The notes under the pieces are model-generated. The model saw nothing but the letters and a program-made list of their open reading frames with translations, had not been told where the DNA came from and did no database searches. Source: Pleomorphomonas diazotrophica (GTDB taxonomy: Bacteria > Pseudomonadota > Alphaproteobacteria > Rhizobiales > Pleomorphomonadaceae). From it: a stretch of 64,000 nucleotides of DNA. Within the stretch, counting starts at the first letter, position 1. Each line of letters starts with the position of its first letter. The translations under genes were made by a program, and so were the position numbers. Location of the stretch: positions 242,193 to 306,192 of the forward strand of contig NZ_PJNW01000016.1 in assembly GCF_002844595.1 (NCBI RefSeq), read 5' to 3'. This document shows, piece after piece, positions 16,173-27,020 of the stretch.

Positions 16173-16623
16173 GTCAACGTCCTCTCTTCCTCGGAAAGCG
16201 GAGCGACGCGTGGCTGGGATCCCGTTGGTTGCCGGTCGGCCACATCCCCCTCTTGCGAAGGGCACCACCTTGCTCGGGAGCAGGTTGGTGTCGGGCGTCT
16301 CCCCGACTCTTGATGCATAGATGGCAATTATCATCAAGGCCGGAAGGCGGCAACTGCCTGTCGGCAGGCACCGACGGAAACAAGCGCTATCCTCGCGTCC
16401 GTGTCTTTTTGCCCACTCCGATCCGCAGACACGGACGCCGTCTGCGCCAGACAGGTGGAATCAGAGCTCTCCCTACCTTCCCGTGGGACCACTTGCGGCA
16501 CATCATGTCGTGGCTTGCCGAACTGCGTCATGTTGGTCGGCGATGGGTTACGGTTTGTCGCCTGCCGGCGCATCGATTGCGAAACGCATGGCGGACCAGG
16601 AAACGAGCGAGGGGATATCGAAT
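16173..16623. other. Structured intergenic leader upstream of PLP operon
   Basis: These 451 bases separate ltaE from the divergent PLP-enzyme genes. Two hairpins are visible: TGCCTG-TCGG-CAGGCA (16355-16370) and GCGTCCGTGTCT (16395-16406) pairing perfectly with AGACACGGACGC (16427-16438) over a 20-base loop. An in-frame ATG-led extension of the PLP gene covers this region (from 16321) but has no coding character. It could be a long 5' UTR with regulatory structure. Confidence 0.5.
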
Positions 16624-18129
<1,506 letters not shown>

Positions 18130-18132
18130 ACG

Positions 18133-19413
18133 ATGGTGAGGTTTCGCTGCCACGGCTGTGGCGCCGAGGTCGATGCCGGCGTTCGGCTGGCGTTTGGTTG
18201 CCCGAACGCCAGGGCAGACGACGATATCGACCATGTTCTCGTGGCCGATACCGAGGCGACATCGCCGTCGATCGGCAGCGAAACCGATCCCTTCCTGCGC
18301 TACCGCGCATGGCTTTCGCCCTACCGGCTAGCACGGTCCTCGGGGTTGCCGGATGCGGCCTGGGTCGATCTCGTCGGAGAGCTCGACCAGGCTCTGACGG
18401 CCATCGACGGACGCGGTTTCCGCGTTACGCCCATGGCCGAACAACGTCCGCTCGCCAAGGCGCTCGGCCTTTCCGGATCGCTCCTCGTCAAGGACGAGAC
18501 CGGTAACGTATCGGGCTCCCACAAGGCGCGCCATCTGATGGGAGTCATGCTCTACCTGCGTATCCTTGAGGCGGCCGGTTTGCCGGCCGGCGAGGGACTC
18601 CGGACGCGGCGCCTGGCGATTGCCTCCTGCGGCAACGCCGCGCTCGCCGCCGCCGTCGTGGCGCGGGCCGCCGACTGGCCGCTCGACGTGTTCATCCCGC
18701 CCGACGCCGATGGATCCGTAAAGTCGAGGCTCAAGGAACTCGGCGCAGAAATCACCGTCTGCGACCGGCGACCCGGCGAGGCCGGCGACCCCTGCTATCT
18801 CCGCTTCCGCGAGGCGGTTGCCGCCGGCGCCATTCCCTTCGGCGTTCAAGGCACAGACAACGGCCTAGCGATCGAAGGCGGCCGGACGCTCGCTTTCGAG
18901 ATGGCCGAAGAATTCAGCCGCATCGGCACGGTGCCGGATGCACTGTTCGTGCAGGTGGGCGGCGGAGCGCTGGCGAGCGCCCTCGCCCAAGGTTTCGCGC
19001 TTGCCCGTACAAATGGGTTGCTGCCCCGGCTTCCCAAGCTGATTGCGGTGCAGACGACAGGCTGCGCGCCGCTGGCGCGCGCCTGGAACCGCCTCGGAGA
19101 TACCGATTTGCAGGCCGCGGCGAGGAGGCGTTCGCAGTTCATGTGGCCGTGGGAGACGCCGCCGACGAGCCTTGCCCACGGCATTCTCGACGACGAGACC
19201 TACGATTGGTGGGCGATCGCCGAGGGCATGCGCGCGAGCGGCGGCTCAACCGTCGTCGTCGACGAGGCACAGGTCGCGGCGGCCTACGAAGCCGGCCGAG
19301 AATACACCGACATTGCGGCCTCGCCGACCGGCACCGCCGGCCTCGCCGGCGTCATCGCCCAACCCGGGGCTGGCAAGCGGATCGCCGTGATCTTTTCGGG
19401 CGTCGGGAGATAA
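18133..19413 (+). CDS. PLP-dependent threonine-synthase-like enzyme with Cys-rich N-terminus
   Basis: A 426-residue fold-type II enzyme. The N-terminus has a possible zinc site (RFRCHGCGAEVDAGVRLAFGC), as in some threonine synthases. LLVKDETGNVSGSHKARHL carries the PLP lysine, IASCGNAALAAAVVARAA the asparagine loop and VQVGGGALASALAQGF the phosphate-binding glycines. Threonine synthase or threonine/serine dehydratase-like chemistry is suggested, but the substrate is unknown. It starts three bases after the previous PLP gene with no clear ribosome site of its own, implying translational coupling. Confidence 0.78.
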   Translation: MVRFRCHGCGAEVDAGVRLAFGCPNARADDDIDHVLVADTEATSPSIGSETDPFLRYRAWLSPYRLARSSGLPDAAWVDLVGELDQALTAIDGRGFRVTPMAEQRPLAKALGLSGSLLVKDETGNVSGSHKARHLMGVMLYLRILEAAGLPAGEGLRTRRLAIASCGNAALAAAVVARAADWPLDVFIPPDADGSVKSRLKELGAEITVCDRRPGEAGDPCYLRFREAVAAGAIPFGVQGTDNGLAIEGGRTLAFEMAEEFSRIGTVPDALFVQVGGGALASALAQGFALARTNGLLPRLPKLIAVQTTGCAPLARAWNRLGDTDLQAAARRRSQFMWPWETPPTSLAHGILDDETYDWWAIAEGMRASGGSTVVVDEAQVAAAYEAGREYTDIAASPTGTAGLAGVIAQPGAGKRIAVIFSGVGR

Positions 19414-19461
19414 AAGTAAAAGGCCGCTGCGACAGACACCGCAGAGGCCCGATCCAATCCC

Positions 19462-19562
19462 TAGAGCATGCCGGCAAACCCTGGTTCGCCGGCATGCTCT
19501 AGTTTATTGTTTTCGCATTGTTTTTTCGGAAAACCGGTTCCCACTTTTCCGCACAATGCTAT
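19462..19562. repeat. Dispersed intergenic palindromic element, copy 2
   Basis: CTAGAGC...GCTCTAG bound a perfect hairpin (AGAGCATGCCGGC pairing with GCCGGCATGCTCT, 19464-19501). After an AT-rich spacer comes AAAACCGGTTCCCACTTTT (19530-19548), identical to 350-368. It lies between convergent genes and may also act as a bidirectional terminator. Confidence 0.65.
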
Positions 19563-19570
19563 AGCCCAAC

Positions 19571-21325
19571 TCAGCGCTTGTACTCCGGCAGCACCTGGTA
19601 GCTGGTGTGCAGCAGTTCGTGCGCCTCGTGACCGCCGATCTCGCCAAGGAAGTCGGCGTAGAGCTGCTTGATGTACGGGTTGTGGTGCGAGCAGCGCCAG
19701 AGACCGGCCTGATCCTCCTGATAGAGGCCGGCGGCTCGCTTGGAGCGCAGCTCGTTGGTCGCCCCGTAAGGCTGCCCGCCACCACCGACGCAGCCACCGG
19801 CGCAGGCCATCACCTCGATGAAGTGATAGGGCACCTCCTCACCGGCTTCACGAGCGGCACGCACCTTTTCCAGCACCTCTTCGACATTGGCGAGCCCATG
19901 GGCGACGGCCACGCGGATTTCCTTGCCGGCAACGGTAAGCCTGCCCTCCTTGACGCCTTCGAGGCCGCGGGTCATCTCGAAATCGACACGCGGCGCGTCG
20001 TGGCCGGTGACGTAGTAATGGGCCGTGCGAAGCGCCGCTTCCATGACGCCACCGGTGGCACCGAAGATGGTGCCGGCACCTGTGTAAGCGCCCAGCATGT
20101 GGTCCGGCTGCTCTTCGGGGATTGAGACGAAGTCGATGCCGGATTGCTTGATCATGCGCGCAAACTCTCGCGTGGTCAGCGACACATCCACGTCCTGATA
20201 GCCCGAAGAGCTCATCTCCTTGGAACGGATGATCTCGGACTTCTTGGCCGTGCAGGGCATGACCGAAACCACGAAGACCTTGGCCGGATCGATCCCCATC
20301 TTGTGTGCGTAATAAGTCTTCGACAGGGCGCCGACCATCTCGTGCGGCGACTTGCAGCTCGAGAAATGGTCGATCATGTCGCCATGGAACTTTTCCATGA
20401 AGTCGACCCAGCCCGGGCAGCAACTGGTGATCAGCGGCAGCGCGCCGGTTCCGTCGAGAAGGCGACTCTTGAACTCGGAGGCTTCCTCGATGATCGTCAG
20501 GTCGGCGCCGAAGTTGGTGTCGAACACCGCCTTGAAGCCCATCCGCCGCAGCGAGGCGTAGATCTTGCCGGTGAGGTTGGCGCCGATCGGGAAACCAAAG
20601 GCTTCGCCGACGGCAACACGCACGGCGGGCGCGATCTGAACCACGCAATAAGCGTCCGGATCCTGCAGCTTGTTCCAGACGTCGACGGTCTCGTCATACT
20701 CGACGATGGCGCCGGTCGGACAATGGGCCGAACACTGGCCGCAGCGGACGCAAGGCGAATCCGCGAGCGGAATGTCGCCGGCCGCCGCAATGCGGGTCTT
20801 GAAGCCGCGATTGAGGAAGCTCAGTGCCCAGACGTTCTGATGCTGCTGGCAGACGGTGATGCAGCGACCGCACAACACGCATTTGCGCGGGTCGAGCACG
20901 ATGCTCCTGGTGGAGGTGTCGAGGGGCAGATCGGGAACAACGTTCGGCAGGTCGGAGCCGGTCATGCCGAAGTCGGCGGCGAGCGCCTGCAGCTCGCAGT
21001 TCTGGTTACGCAGGCAGGTCAGGCATTCGTTGGGATGCCTTGACAGCGTCAGTTCGAGAACACCGCGCCGCACCTCGACGATTTCCGGCGTCTCGGTCAG
21101 GATATCCATGCCCTCGTCGATCGGCGTGCAGCAGGACCGCAGCATTTTGCCGGTGTTTTTCACCTTAACGATGCAAATGCCGCAGGCGCCGGTCGCCTCA
21201 AGGTCCGGATGCTTGCAGAGCGTCGGAATCTTCACGTGCACCTTGCGCGCCGCGTCCAGGATGGTGGTTCCCGGAGCGACCTCCACGGGCACGCCGTTAA
21301 TCGTAGCGTTGATCATATTGGTCAT
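19571..21325 (-). CDS. hndD: [FeFe]-hydrogenase catalytic subunit (HndD/HydA type)
   Basis: The 584-residue protein is a group A, NAD(P)-linked [FeFe]-hydrogenase large subunit, reducing protons or oxidising H2. It has an N-terminal [2Fe-2S] domain (Cys37, 48, 51, 65/66), a His-Cys3 [4Fe-4S] site (His97, Cys101, 104, 110), a two-cluster ferredoxin domain (CVLCGRCITVC; CVRCGQCSAHC), and the H-cluster motifs TSCCPGW (300-306), MPCTAKK (356-362) and EVMACAGGCVGGGGQP (from 504). The fused small-subunit-like tail ends in HHNPYIKQLYADFL. All catalytic cysteines, including the proton-transfer Cys303, are present. ATG 21325 was chosen from domain start. It is the last gene of the operon; no maturation genes (hydEFG) are in the window. 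Confidence 0.93.
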   Translation of the reverse strand: MTNMINATINGVPVEVAPGTTILDAARKVHVKIPTLCKHPDLEATGACGICIVKVKNTGKMLRSCCTPIDEGMDILTETPEIVEVRRGVLELTLSRHPNECLTCLRNQNCELQALAADFGMTGSDLPNVVPDLPLDTSTRSIVLDPRKCVLCGRCITVCQQHQNVWALSFLNRGFKTRIAAAGDIPLADSPCVRCGQCSAHCPTGAIVEYDETVDVWNKLQDPDAYCVVQIAPAVRVAVGEAFGFPIGANLTGKIYASLRRMGFKAVFDTNFGADLTIIEEASEFKSRLLDGTGALPLITSCCPGWVDFMEKFHGDMIDHFSSCKSPHEMVGALSKTYYAHKMGIDPAKVFVVSVMPCTAKKSEIIRSKEMSSSGYQDVDVSLTTREFARMIKQSGIDFVSIPEEQPDHMLGAYTGAGTIFGATGGVMEAALRTAHYYVTGHDAPRVDFEMTRGLEGVKEGRLTVAGKEIRVAVAHGLANVEEVLEKVRAAREAGEEVPYHFIEVMACAGGCVGGGGQPYGATNELRSKRAAGLYQEDQAGLWRCSHHNPYIKQLYADFLGEIGGHEAHELLHTSYQVLPEYKR

Positions 21326-21351
21326 TTCGATCACTTCTCGATCTCGGAAAA

Positions 21352-23007
21352 TCAGGCTTCGGCGGCCACGGGCTTCTTGAGGCGTTCGGTGAACTCCGAC
21401 CCGAAGTGCTTGAGCGCCGACAGCACCGGGTTGGGCGCGGTCTGGCCAAGCGCGCAAAGCGAGCCTTTCTGCATGGCCTGCGCGATCATCCTGATGTTCG
21501 CGATGTCCTCCTCAGTGCCCTCGCCGGCGACGATCTTGTCGAGAAGGCCCAGCATCTGCGTGCCGCCGATGCGGCAGGGCGCGCACTTGCCGCAGGATTC
21601 GTCGACGCAGAAGTCGAGATAGAAACGGGCAAGCTCGACGACGCTGTCCTGATCGTCGATGACGATGAGACCACCCGAGCCCATCATCGACCCGAGCTGT
21701 TGCAGGTGCTCGTAGGAAATCGGCGTGTCGAACTGGCTCTCGGGGATCATGCCGCCCGACGGGCCGCCGGTCTGCACCGCCTTCACCTTGCGATCCGTGC
21801 CGGTGCCGCCACCGATCGTCTCGACGATCTCGCGGATGGTGATGCCCATAGGGACCTCGACGAGGCCGTTGTGGGCGATCTTGCCCGTCAGGGCGAACAC
21901 CTTGGTACCCTTGGATTTTTCGGTTCCCTTGGCGGCGAACCAGTCGGCACCCTTCAGCAGGATGCGCGGCACATTGGCCAGCGTCTCGACGTTGTTGACG
22001 CAGCTCGGCTTGTTCCAGAGACCCTTGACCGAGGGGAACGGCGGTCGCGGACGCGGCGTGCCGCGCTTGCCCTCGACCGAGGCGATCAGCGCGGTCTCCT
22101 CGCCGCAGACGAAAGCACCGGCGCCCAGGCGGACGTCGAAGTCGAAGCTCCAGCCGGAGTTCAGGATGTTGCGACCGACGAGACCGGCCTGGCGTGCCTG
22201 ACGGATGGCTTTCTCGACACGATCGACGGCGAGCGGATATTCGGCGCGGATGTAGAAGACGCCATTGGTGGCGTTCATGGCCCGAGCCGCGATCATCATG
22301 CCCTCGATCACCGCATGCGGATCGCCTTCGAGAACCGAGCGGTCCATGAAGGCACCGGGATCTCCCTCGTCACCGTTGCAGATGACGTATTTGACGTCGG
22401 ATTCCACACGGCGGGCGAAATCCCACTTGAGCCCCGTCGGATAGCCGGCACCACCGCGCCCACGCAGGCCGGAGGCCAGCATCTCCTGACAGATCTCCTC
22501 GGCCGACATGGTCAGGGCCTTCCTGAGGCCCTGATAGCCGCCGTGCACGAGATAGTCGGCCAGCTTTTCCGGATCGGCATGACCGTTGTTGGAGAGAACG
22601 ACGCGCTCCTGCATGGCAAAGAAGGCAGCATGGAGATCCATGACATGCGCACCGAGCGGTCCCACGGGATCGGCAACCTTTTCGCCTCTGGCGATCGGCG
22701 CGACCACCTCGGTGACAAGACGCGAGGCAAGATCGGGTGTCATCTCGCTGAACAAGGTGTCCTCATGCACCTTGGAGGTCATGCGAACGAGCGGCCCCTT
22801 GCTGCAAAGGCCCATGCAACCCGTGCCGCCAACCTGGACCTTGCCGTCCAGCCCCATCTCGGCAAGATCGGATTTGATACGCGCGACGATGTCCGCCGCG
22901 CCAGATGATTGACAGCCCGTACTCGAACAGCACACCAGGCGCACGTCCATTGCCTGCTGCTTGGCGAGCTCGGCCGCAGCTTTCACTTCAAGCTCTTCCG
23001 GCTTCAT
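21352..23007 (-). CDS. hndC: NAD(P)H-dehydrogenase subunit of [FeFe]-hydrogenase (HndC/HydB/NuoF type)
   Basis: The 551-residue diaphorase subunit has an N-terminal thioredoxin-like [2Fe-2S] region (VCCSSTGCQSSGA; GGTGCMGLC), then a NuoF core with LRGRGGAGYPTGLKW (NAD(P) site) and CNGDEGDPGAFMDR (FMN region), an SLBB segment and a [4Fe-4S] site (ESCGKCAPCR with a later SLC). It passes electrons between NAD(P)H and the hydrogenase subunit. The sequence ends at KKPVAAEA without the two-cluster ferredoxin tail found in the long HydB form. It is 26 bases upstream of the hydrogenase gene on the same strand. Confidence 0.9.
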   Translation of the reverse strand: MKPEELEVKAAAELAKQQAMDVRLVCCSSTGCQSSGAADIVARIKSDLAEMGLDGKVQVGGTGCMGLCSKGPLVRMTSKVHEDTLFSEMTPDLASRLVTEVVAPIARGEKVADPVGPLGAHVMDLHAAFFAMQERVVLSNNGHADPEKLADYLVHGGYQGLRKALTMSAEEICQEMLASGLRGRGGAGYPTGLKWDFARRVESDVKYVICNGDEGDPGAFMDRSVLEGDPHAVIEGMMIAARAMNATNGVFYIRAEYPLAVDRVEKAIRQARQAGLVGRNILNSGWSFDFDVRLGAGAFVCGEETALIASVEGKRGTPRPRPPFPSVKGLWNKPSCVNNVETLANVPRILLKGADWFAAKGTEKSKGTKVFALTGKIAHNGLVEVPMGITIREIVETIGGGTGTDRKVKAVQTGGPSGGMIPESQFDTPISYEHLQQLGSMMGSGGLIVIDDQDSVVELARFYLDFCVDESCGKCAPCRIGGTQMLGLLDKIVAGEGTEEDIANIRMIAQAMQKGSLCALGQTAPNPVLSALKHFGSEFTERLKKPVAAEA

Positions 23008-23049
23008 GATTGCTCTACTTCATGTCTGGAATTGTTGGTTTTCTGCGGC

Positions 23050-23589
23050 CTATTCGGCGTCGGTGGCCTCGGCGGCAACGTGCATCGGCTGGTCTTGCTT
23101 GACCTGTTCGAGCAGCCCGTGGGCATTGGTAACGTCCTGCTTGCCGTAAACCTTGCCGTTGACCGAGGCGAGCGGCGCCAGACCGCAGCAGCCGAGGCAG
23201 CGCACCCCTTGAAGGTGATACTCGCCGTCAGGCGTGCTCTCGCCTTCCTTGATCCCGAGCTCGTCCTCGATGCCATGCAGCAGCTTTGGCGAACCCTTGA
23301 TGTGGCAGGCCGTTCCCGTGCAGACCGAGATGATGTATTTGCCGGGACTTTCCAGCTTGAAGTAATTGTAGAAGGTCAGCACCTCGTAGATGTTGGCCAG
23401 CGGCACCCCCATCTCGCGGCCGAGCTTCATGGCGGATTCACGCGGAACATAGCCAAGTCGGCCCTGCAGCTCATGCAGGGCCATGATCAGGCTGCCGCGC
23501 TTTTTCTTCCACTTCTGAGCCAGGACGATGATTTCGTCCTCCGGCGCCTCTTCGATCTCAACGTCATCCACTGCTGTGTCGTCAGTCAT
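23050..23589 (-). CDS. hndA: [2Fe-2S] subunit of [FeFe]-hydrogenase (HndA/HydC/NuoE type)
   Basis: A 179-residue NuoE-like ferredoxin. The helical N-terminal half has SLIMALHELQGRLGYVPRES and VPLANIYEVLTFYNYF. The thioredoxin-like half carries the cluster cysteines in SVCTGTACHIKG and VRCLGCCGLAP. ATG at 23589 is preferred; the frame continues 11 codons to a TTG at 23622. It is first in the three-gene operon, 42 bases before hndC. No separate HndB gene is present, although an HndB-like thioredoxin domain is fused to the hndC product. Confidence 0.9.
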   Translation of the reverse strand: MTDDTAVDDVEIEEAPEDEIIVLAQKWKKKRGSLIMALHELQGRLGYVPRESAMKLGREMGVPLANIYEVLTFYNYFKLESPGKYIISVCTGTACHIKGSPKLLHGIEDELGIKEGESTPDGEYHLQGVRCLGCCGLAPLASVNGKVYGKQDVTNAHGLLEQVKQDQPMHVAAEATDAE

Positions 23590-24044
23590 CTTTCTCGTCC
23601 GTGCAGCTTTGTTTTTATTCAATCGATTTAGTTGCCAAGCGAACGCATCGACCTCAACCAGTTCTGCAGGTTAGCGAGGAAACGTCCCCATCACGCCACC
23701 TTCATGTCGCCCCGAATATTAAGATTTTTATTGTCATGTTTTCGGGCCATCAGGCTTTTATCGGCGAGCCATTCGCTTGAACACTTCGAGAGGCTTTCAC
23801 ATCGTCAGCCGATCATCAAGAGTATAGTTCCCTATACGATGAAATCAGTATTCGATCCGAAACGTTACTAAGATCGGCGTATTCTATTCCACACCGGATA
23901 CAAAAATGCAGAAGCAGACACTCTCTACCTCGGACGCCGAGGATAGCGTTGAGCGGTGGTCCGCTCGTGGCGGGAGATCACGGGCTCGCAGAAATGCCGT
24001 AAACGCCTCGTATCGACCTTACTGACAATGACAAGGGCGATACG
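23590..24044. other. Regulatory region between hydrogenase operon and a small membrane-protein gene
   Basis: This 455-base divergent intergenic region has an AT-rich centre (about 23710-23870). GTATAG-TTCC-CTATAC (23822-23837) is a perfect 6-base inverted repeat and a candidate operator. I did not find a good FNR-type TTGAT-N4-ATCAA box despite looking for one. Confidence 0.4.
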
Positions 24045-24440
24045 ATGAACCAGCATGCGCGTGACATCGAGCCGGACCTCGGCCCGCTCCTCGACCTGAC
24101 CGACGATCTGTCTGATCAGAATGTTTCGGGATATGGCAAGACCGAGCCGCGCCTTGAGGGCGACACCCGGAAAAAGCCCGGCTTGGTTCTCGGGCCGATG
24201 GATCGGATCGGCCCTGAAGCCGCCCAGCTTTCCGAACGGCCGCCGAGGCGAACCAAGGCGATCGCACCATCCACCGCTGCCTCGCCCGGGGTCTGGGGCG
24301 GCTTCTGGCACGCCGTGGTCATCGGCGTCGTTTCGGGAACCGTCGGCGGCCTGGTCGGTGCCTTCACGCTCGTCTGGCTGACGGGCGAGGGATGGAGCGT
24401 GTTCGCCAAGCTGCTCGTCGACGCGATCGGGCACCTCTGA
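24045..24440 (+). CDS. Small protein with one membrane helix, unknown function
   Basis: A 131-residue protein with strong GC preference at third codon positions, unlike the competing minus-strand frame. The N-terminal 80 residues are charged and proline-rich without recognisable domain. A glycine-rich membrane helix follows at about 87-111 (WHAVVIGVVSGTVGGLVGAFTLVW), then a short tail. AAGGGCG five bases before ATG 24045 is a plausible ribosome site. It is divergent from the hydrogenase operon and convergent with the PilZ chemoreceptor gene; no function can be assigned. Confidence 0.6.
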   Translation: MNQHARDIEPDLGPLLDLTDDLSDQNVSGYGKTEPRLEGDTRKKPGLVLGPMDRIGPEAAQLSERPPRRTKAIAPSTAASPGVWGGFWHAVVIGVVSGTVGGLVGAFTLVWLTGEGWSVFAKLLVDAIGHL

Positions 24441-24501
24441 ACCCAACCTGACCGATCCTATTGAACCGGTCGAAGCGTCGGCCAGGCTTCACCCGCGCGT
24501 T

Positions 24502-26733
24502 TCACGCAGCGAGCCGGCGCGCAACCAGTTGATCGACCTCATCATCGGACAGCAGACGACCGACCAATTGAACGCCGGCCATCTTGTCGTCGCTCCAGAC
24601 GACCTTGACGTCCAGCGGGCCCAGAACAGGGTGGTGGACGCGGCATTCCGCGCCGGTTTCCATGCCGTCGGCCTTGGCAAAGCGCATGCCGGAACGGGAG
24701 ACATCGTGCAGGCGAAGAGCGCGCTTGGCGCCGCCGGCGAAATCGACGGTCAGGGTTACGTCGGTCTGTTTGCGGGGATGGCGGCGCTGATCCATGAGAT
24801 CGTTGACCAGCGCATCGACCTCGTGCTCGAGATTCTGCACCTGACCAACGAGCGTGGCGCTCATGTCGGCCAGCTTTCCGGCCGCCTGTTCGGTTTGAGA
24901 GGCGAGCGTCGGCAGGCAGTTGAGGCTGAAGACCACATCCTGGTTGGCGGCCGTGGACCGATCGAGGCTCCCGTTGATTTCCGAGGTCGCCGCGCTCTGC
25001 TGTTCCACCGCGCCGGCGATGGTCGTGCTCAACGAAGATATGGCCTCGATCGAGCCGGTGATTTCGTCCAGCGACAGGGCGACCTCCTGAGCGGCGGCGC
25101 GGATATCTTCCACCTGACGGGTGATCTCCTCGGTGGCGCCGGCCGTCTGGTTGGCTAGCTGCTTGACTTCGGCGGCCACCACGGCAAAGCCCTTGCCGGC
25201 TTCGCCGGCCCGCGCCGCCTCGATGGTAGCGTTGAGGGCCAAGAGGTTGGTCTGCTGGGCGATGGCCGAAATCAGTGTCGTCACCTGCCCGATTCTTTCC
25301 GAGGCCTGCGACAGCTTGGTCCCAAGCGCCCTGGCGGCTTCCGAGTAGGAGCGGGCCGTGGCAGCATCCTTGGCCGAAGTCGCGGTCTGGCTGGATATTT
25401 CGGCAAGGGCCGCCGCAAGTTCCGTGACCGCCGAGACGACGCCGTTCATATCCTTGTTGGTGAGGTCGAGCCGGTTCAGCGACTGGTCGAGTTCGCTGCG
25501 CGTCGTCGAGGCGTTGGTGGCAACGGCATCGATCACCACGCTGACGTTCTGAGCGAGGCCGTTGATCGCGGCGACCACCGAGTGGACCGACACGCGCAGG
25601 CGGTCGGCGACGCCAGCGAGCGCCGCGCGCTTGTTCTGCAAAAGCTCCCTCTGCCGCTCCTCGGAGTTGGCCTCGTTCAGCTTTTCGATGGTCCGGTCTC
25701 GGAAATAGGCGACGGCGCGTGCCAGCTGGCCGACTTCATCTGAGCGGCTGGCTTCCATGAGCTCCGTTGCAATGTCGGCATCACCGAGCTCGCGGATATG
25801 CGCATCGAGGCTGGATATGCTGTGCACGATCGAGCGGGACAGCAGAACCGCCGCGGCGATGGCCAGAACGGCAATGCCGAGCGCAAGGCCGAGCATGGTG
25901 GACATGCGCGTCCAGAAACCCGAAACGCGCAGCTTGAGCAGCTCATCGAGCTGATCGGCCGATTTCTGCCAGTAGCTGTCCGCCGCCGTCACCAGCGTCC
26001 TGTTCGCCGCCGCCAGCCCGGCGATGTCGGCAGACGCTCGCAAGGCGTCGTCGCGAAGGTCGGCTGCAATCTTGTTGGCCGTTTTGGAGAAGGCTTCGAC
26101 GCCGGCGACAAAGGATGCGGTCGGAGTGTCCAGCGCGGCGGCCACCGAACCTGAAGCGTTGCTCTTCTTGGCCACCTCGACCGAGGCCTTGATGGTGCTG
26201 AGGTCGGTTTCGATCTGTCCGAGAAGCACGATGAAGGCGCCGCGGGCGGCATCATCGAGCACCGCGAGCTTCGACTGATCGCGCGCCAGCATGCCGAGCT
26301 CGGCGGCACGGGTGATAAGGTCCGGCAGGCGCACCACCACCGTATCCATGACGTAGAAACTGTCGAGATCGGGGTCGAGGATCAGGTTGCTGTCGTTGCC
26401 CGCCGCCGTTGCCAGATCACGGAACAAGGCACCAACCTCGGCCGGGCTCTTGGCCGACAGCGAAAGCCGGCCAGCCGCTTCGCGCACAGACGCCGGATAG
26501 TCGGGCGCAGCGAGCGACTTGGCGGCGCCCAGAGCTGTCTCGTCGGCGCTGTCCGGCGCGGACGCCCAGGAAATGACCGAAGGCCACATTTGGCGAAGCC
26601 AACCTGTTCCGGCCAACTCCGCGTCGGCAAAGGCAATGTCCTTCTTGCTTTGCAGAACGAACAGACCGGACATCAGTCCCAATGGCAGGAGCAACATGAC
26701 AACGACGATCGCCAATTTCCCGCGAATGGACAT
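24502..26733 (-). CDS. Methyl-accepting chemotaxis protein with C-terminal PilZ domain
   Basis: A 743-residue chemoreceptor-like protein. TM1 is about residues 7-26; a large helical periplasmic region follows (about 30-270). TM2 is about 275-297 with a HAMP domain after it. The signalling hairpin has [20 protein letters not shown] near residue 500. The C-terminus adds a PilZ domain (about 649-740) with RRHPRK and [12 protein letters not shown], matching the RxxxR and D/NxSxxG c-di-GMP-binding motifs. It could couple cyclic di-GMP to chemotaxis or other CheA output. ATG 26733 follows GGAG by seven bases; a TTG two codons earlier is less likely. No partner che genes adjoin it. Confidence 0.92.
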   Translation of the reverse strand: MSIRGKLAIVVVMLLLPLGLMSGLFVLQSKKDIAFADAELAGTGWLRQMWPSVISWASAPDSADETALGAAKSLAAPDYPASVREAAGRLSLSAKSPAEVGALFRDLATAAGNDSNLILDPDLDSFYVMDTVVVRLPDLITRAAELGMLARDQSKLAVLDDAARGAFIVLLGQIETDLSTIKASVEVAKKSNASGSVAAALDTPTASFVAGVEAFSKTANKIAADLRDDALRASADIAGLAAANRTLVTAADSYWQKSADQLDELLKLRVSGFWTRMSTMLGLALGIAVLAIAAAVLLSRSIVHSISSLDAHIRELGDADIATELMEASRSDEVGQLARAVAYFRDRTIEKLNEANSEERQRELLQNKRAALAGVADRLRVSVHSVVAAINGLAQNVSVVIDAVATNASTTRSELDQSLNRLDLTNKDMNGVVSAVTELAAALAEISSQTATSAKDAATARSYSEAARALGTKLSQASERIGQVTTLISAIAQQTNLLALNATIEAARAGEAGKGFAVVAAEVKQLANQTAGATEEITRQVEDIRAAAQEVALSLDEITGSIEAISSLSTTIAGAVEQQSAATSEINGSLDRSTAANQDVVFSLNCLPTLASQTEQAAGKLADMSATLVGQVQNLEHEVDALVNDLMDQRRHPRKQTDVTLTVDFAGGAKRALRLHDVSRSGMRFAKADGMETGAECRVHHPVLGPLDVKVVWSDDKMAGVQLVGRLLSDDEVDQLVARRLAA

Positions 26734-27020
26734 TTCCAAGCTCCGTCCCGTAGGTGGCAGCCGATCTCTTCGCAGCCCGTTATTTGGGCATGTGCAACAA
26801 AATTGGGCCGTTATAGCTGCCCGTCCCGATTATATGCCGGCACTCATTGAGTATATTTTCGATTGAAGGGGTTAATGGCGTGTTTATTTCCCAGTCGAAG
26901 TAACCAGCCATTGGGCTACGTTCCTTGAAGTGCTTGCGAGAATATTGACAGGTGGCGCACCGCGGGGAGGTTCACAGCCCAGGATTGCGCCGCAAACATC
27001 TCACCGTGTACAAGCCCTGC

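Noticed and set aside
16321..16623. N-terminal extension of the first PLP enzyme
   Set aside because: The extension covers the two leader hairpins and lacks coding character; ATG 16624 has a ribosome site and the expected family start.
23925..24446. Minus-strand frame opposite the small membrane protein
   Set aside because: Third-position GC and the membrane helix favour the plus-strand reading.
26872..26886. TTAA-N7-TTTA as a CtrA box before the PilZ chemoreceptor
   Set aside because: One half-site deviates from TTAA, so I do not list it as a feature, only as a hint.
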